In this document: positions 62,225 through 64,000 of the stretch, in pieces
Layout of the letters: each line of letters begins with the position of its first letter
How positions within the stretch are numbered: the stretch's first letter is position 1
NCBI GenBank assembly: GCA_021498125.1
Contig: JAIZWL010000002.1
Coordinates: 62,001 to 126,000 of the forward strand
Length of the DNA stretch: 64,000 nucleotides
Origin: Candidatus Thorarchaeota archaeon
GTDB lineage: Archaea; Asgardarchaeota; Thorarchaeia; Thorarchaeales; Thorarchaeaceae
Direction: 5' to 3'
Translations under genes and position numbers: made by a program
The notes under the pieces: model-generated
The model's input: only the letters and a program-made list of their open reading frames with translations
The model's database searches: none
Told to the model about the DNA's origin: nothing

Positions 62225-62954
62225 TCCGGTCTAACTCGCGTAGACGGCGTACAAGAACATCAGTCGAGTCCAGTTTAATCAGACCAAGAGGAATCCGCAT
62301 CTGCACTGAGAGGTCTATAGCAAGACGATCCACATGGTCAGTCCCATGAAGAATAATGAGAGGCGGTTTGAATTCTTGGGATCTGATGGCGATCATAGGA
62401 GCGCGACCAGTACTGACCCTTGTGAACAGCAGGCAACGTTCAGTGGTGGCCCCAAAAATCTTGAGAAACCCGTCGCTACTCAATTCTTTCACGGCGCGTT
62501 CGATATCAACAAGGGAATAGCCATAGATCTCTCGATCTAAATGGTCTTGCCCAGATAACACCTCACAGCCCAATTTTACACAGAAGTCGCGGGCGGTCAT
62601 GGGTGATATGAAGTCACTCATAGCAAGCACAATATTCGTGTCTACAAGACTCACATCCATTAAACGTACATAGGCTGAGATGACCTGCCCCCCATTTTGC
62701 TCGTCAATATCCAAGAGCGATAATACAAAACGACGAATTGTATTAGTACCGGGTGATTTTCGTCGGCCAGATTCATAATCACTTATGACACTGGGACTAA
62801 TACCAAGATGGTCTGCAAGTGCAATCTGAGGAATTCGAAAACGCTCCCGCCAGATCCGCATGGTCTGTCCTGGATGATCGGAGAGAGCAATTTCCCCGGC
62901 AATTCTTCTGGCAAAACGTTCACGGACGGTTGTCTGCAGCGACATCACAATCAC
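62217..62954 (-). CDS. XRE-type HTH transcriptional regulator (COG1709-like)
   Basis: 245 residues. The HTH is at about 32-70 (MRIWRERFRIPQIALADHLG, then SPSVISDYESGRRKSPG). The C-terminal 130 residues (DREIYGYSLVDIERAVKELS... and LIILHGTDHVDRLAIDLS) match the archaeal regulator group with a sensory domain; the ligand is unknown. The end overlaps pyrB convergently, so pyrB control is possible but unproven. Confidence 0.82.
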   Translation of the reverse strand: MIVMSLQTTVRERFARRIAGEIALSDHPGQTMRIWRERFRIPQIALADHLGISPSVISDYESGRRKSPGTNTIRRFVLSLLDIDEQNGGQVISAYVRLMDVSLVDTNIVLAMSDFISPMTARDFCVKLGCEVLSGQDHLDREIYGYSLVDIERAVKELSSDGFLKIFGATTERCLLFTRVSTGRAPMIAIRSQEFKPPLIILHGTDHVDRLAIDLSVQMRIPLGLIKLDSTDVLVRRLRELDRTS

Positions 62955-63088
62955 GAGCTGTATACTGGCTTGTATCTGTCGGCCAGCATCGGTCGGTTAA
63001 TTCTTGTTTCAAATCATCAGAAAATAACAATTTCGGCTATTGCCGAAGTCGAGAGCGAAAAGAAAATGGATGGTGGGCCGGACGAGAT

Positions 63089-63118
63089 TAGTTCAACAAC
63101 GGGGAAACCCCACTGCTA
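63089..63118 (-). other. Intron 2 of tRNA-Pro, in the T loop (58/59)
   Basis: 30 nt beginning TAGCAGTGGGG and ending GAACTA. Junction: 5' bulge GAT, central 4-bp helix GTTC/GAAC, 3' bulge TAA. Cutting GA|T and TA|A restores the loop TTCGAAT. The inside folds into a 10-bp hairpin (with G-U pairs) and loop TTT. Confidence 0.88.
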
Positions 63119-63139
63119 TCGAACTCGCGACCTCTTGGA

Positions 63140-63168
63140 TGCTTGCTCTGGGACCACAGTCACAGAGT
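63140..63168 (-). other. Intron 1 of tRNA-Pro (37/38)
   Basis: 29 nt beginning ACTCTG and ending CAAGCA. Junction: outer helix CTTGG/CCAAG, 3' bulge CAT, central TTTG/CAAG, 5' bulge GGA, inner CTCTG/CAGAG. Cuts GG|A and CA|T restore the anticodon loop. Confidence 0.9.
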
Positions 63169-63268
63169 CCCAAACCAAGCGTCATACCAAGCTAGACCAC
63201 CGACCCATGAGTGATGATAGTTCCAACTGAAGACGATATAAGAATAGCGGAGTGAATATGAAATTTTG

Positions 63269-64000
63269 CTAAGATGATATGATGGTAAGTTGATGTTCCA
63301 TGCCATCATCCGGATAGGTGATGGTGACTGTGCCGTCTTCAGTAATAGATCCATCAATAACACGACCGTCAAATAGCACTCTAGAAGAGGCCTCGACTCC
63401 AAACACGTGGATGATGAGAGATCGTGGTGGGGGTTTCCAAGTACCGTTCCGAGCCCCTATGCCCAATGTAAAAGTGCCATCTTGCGAGTCAACAACAAAA
63501 TGAACAGTTGATGACGGCCCACTATCAGAGATACCATCATCCTCATACAAGATAAAATCGGAATGGCCATGCGCATAGATCCATAGAACTAGATTCCCCA
63601 AATCATCTCCCGTATGCTGTACCACACGACCTGTTGGAATAATGGCGCCGCCTCTGATGAAAATCGGAATTTGATCAATGGCTGCATTCACGGTGATAGT
63701 CGTTGGGCCATGTATGATTGCATGATCTTGAAACGAGTACCAAGTCCCCTGAGGGAGATACACCTCACGCGAGATTGCACCTTCTTCAAGGACAGGAGCG
63801 ACCATAATGAAGGGGCCAACCATAAACTGAGTGTCCAGCGAGTAGATCTTGGGATCATCTGCAAACTCCATGGCCAATGGTCGCATAATGGGACGACCAG
63901 TCTGGCTAGAATCCCAAGCGAGAGAATAGAAGTAACGCAACAGTTTGTAGCGTAGATTTATTGCGTCACGGATTATCGACTCGTACTCGTTTCCAAACAG
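63269..64000 (-). CDS. Glycoside hydrolase family 31 (alpha-glucosidase-like), C-terminal part
   Basis: The frame continues off the right edge, so only about 243 C-terminal residues are visible. RPIMRPLAMEFADD, FMVGPFIMVAPVLEEGA and VYLPQGTWYSF are typical of GH31 after the catalytic barrel, followed by beta domains with IPIFIRGGAIIP and LYEDDG. The catalytic Asp residues are outside the window. GH31 enzymes cleave alpha-glucosides or xylosides; the substrate cannot be told from this part. Confidence 0.9.
   Translation of the reverse strand: MFGNEYESIIRDAINLRYKLLRYFYSLAWDSSQTGRPIMRPLAMEFADDPKIYSLDTQFMVGPFIMVAPVLEEGAISREVYLPQGTWYSFQDHAIIHGPTTITVNAAIDQIPIFIRGGAIIPTGRVVQHTGDDLGNLVLWIYAHGHSDFILYEDDGISDSGPSSTVHFVVDSQDGTFTLGIGARNGTWKPPPRSLIIHVFGVEASSRVLFDGRVIDGSITEDGTVTITYPDDGMEHQLTIISS

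Larger units (their letters stand above)
63071..63206 (-). tRNA. tRNA-Pro (anticodon TGG) with two introns
   Basis: Mature length 77 nt with encoded CCA after removing 29 and 30 nt. Acceptor GGGTCGG pairs with CCGGCCC. The anticodon stem CTTGG/CCAAG closes loop TTTGGGT, anticodon TGG. The T arm becomes GCGAG-TTCGAAT-CTCGT. Both introns have full bulge-helix-bulge junctions. Intron 1 is at the usual 37/38 site, intron 2 at 58/59 inside the T loop. A TATA box (CTTATATC near 63231-63238) lies about 30 bases upstream. Confidence 0.93.

Noticed and set aside
63071-63206. tRNA-Pro as a pseudogene because the T arm looks broken.
   Set aside because: The break is a precise intron with matching bulges; the spliced tRNA has all stems intact.

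Overview
This window is archaeal chromosomal DNA. The evidence is an archaeal 16S rRNA gene with archaeal-style introns, TATA/BRE promoters, encoded CCA ends on three of the four tRNAs read, and an archaeal information-processing gene set: Orc1/Cdc6, PCNA, PriS, Gins51, TFS, Rpo11, TFE-beta, Csl4, KEOPS, HerA/NurA, FAU-1, Gar1 and SRP19. TFE-beta, a ZNRD2-like protein, METTL5 and HdrABC beside an acyl-CoA dehydrogenase fit an Asgard (Thorarchaeota-like) or a TACK archaeon better than a typical euryarchaeon. No diagnostic eukaryotic signature protein is present, so that placement is an inference.

Layout. 1-1346 is a 16S rRNA gene on the minus strand, cut by the left edge and carrying a 47-nt intron. 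1990-12945 holds an M1 aminopeptidase, a membrane protein/winged-helix pair, tRNA-Ala, a methyltransferase, two OsmC proteins, valS, a secreted protein, UMP kinase and tRNA-Leu with an intron. 13090-17443 holds a small transcription unit, DNA polymerase X, a UROD-like protein and orc1/cdc6 with an origin-like repeat cluster in front. 17544-23775 is an information-processing cluster: METTL5-like, csl4, rpoL, RNase III-like, tfs, an OB-fold protein, pcn, priS and gins51. 24100-31222 is a heterodisulfide reductase operon (hdrC, hdrB, two hdrA paralogues) ending in a large winged-helix protein with a two-cluster ferredoxin tail; an acyl-CoA dehydrogenase follows. 32641-39489 carries a membrane protein, a DUF438/hemerythrin/PAS sensor, a ZNRD2-like protein, UPF0147, FAU-1, and the pcc1, RecJ-like and rps15 group. 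39594-51053 carries bud32, kae1, an Sm-like protein, DUF460, herA, a LarC protein with an internal TrmO domain, nurA and pyrG. 51242-56004 is the most accessory-looking part: a secreted caspase/CHAT-like membrane protein, two 132-bp MITEs with 9-bp target duplications, acetyl-CoA synthetase, an acetate transporter and tRNA-Ile. 56037-64000 returns to housekeeping genes: a TIM-barrel protein, cyclophilin, trm1, ftsJ, TFE-beta, gar1, srp19, dCMP deaminase, pyrB, a regulator, tRNA-Pro with two introns, and the C-terminal part of a GH31 glycosidase at the right edge.

How the genes work together. Replication, transcription and RNA processing are clustered as in other archaea. tRNA t6A modification is represented by kae1, bud32 and pcc1, and a TrmO domain in this window would act on that same modified base. 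Energy metabolism points to organotrophy: acyl-CoA oxidation with electrons probably passing to an Hdr complex, and acetate uptake and activation (satP, acs). The strongest leads are the 16S mini-intron, the T-loop intron of tRNA-Pro, the Hdr-linked winged-helix/ferredoxin protein, the caspase-like membrane protein, the nested LarC-TrmO fusion, the degenerate RecJ/Cdc45-like protein and the MITE pair. Where a start is moved from the longest reading frame, the reason is given in the entry.
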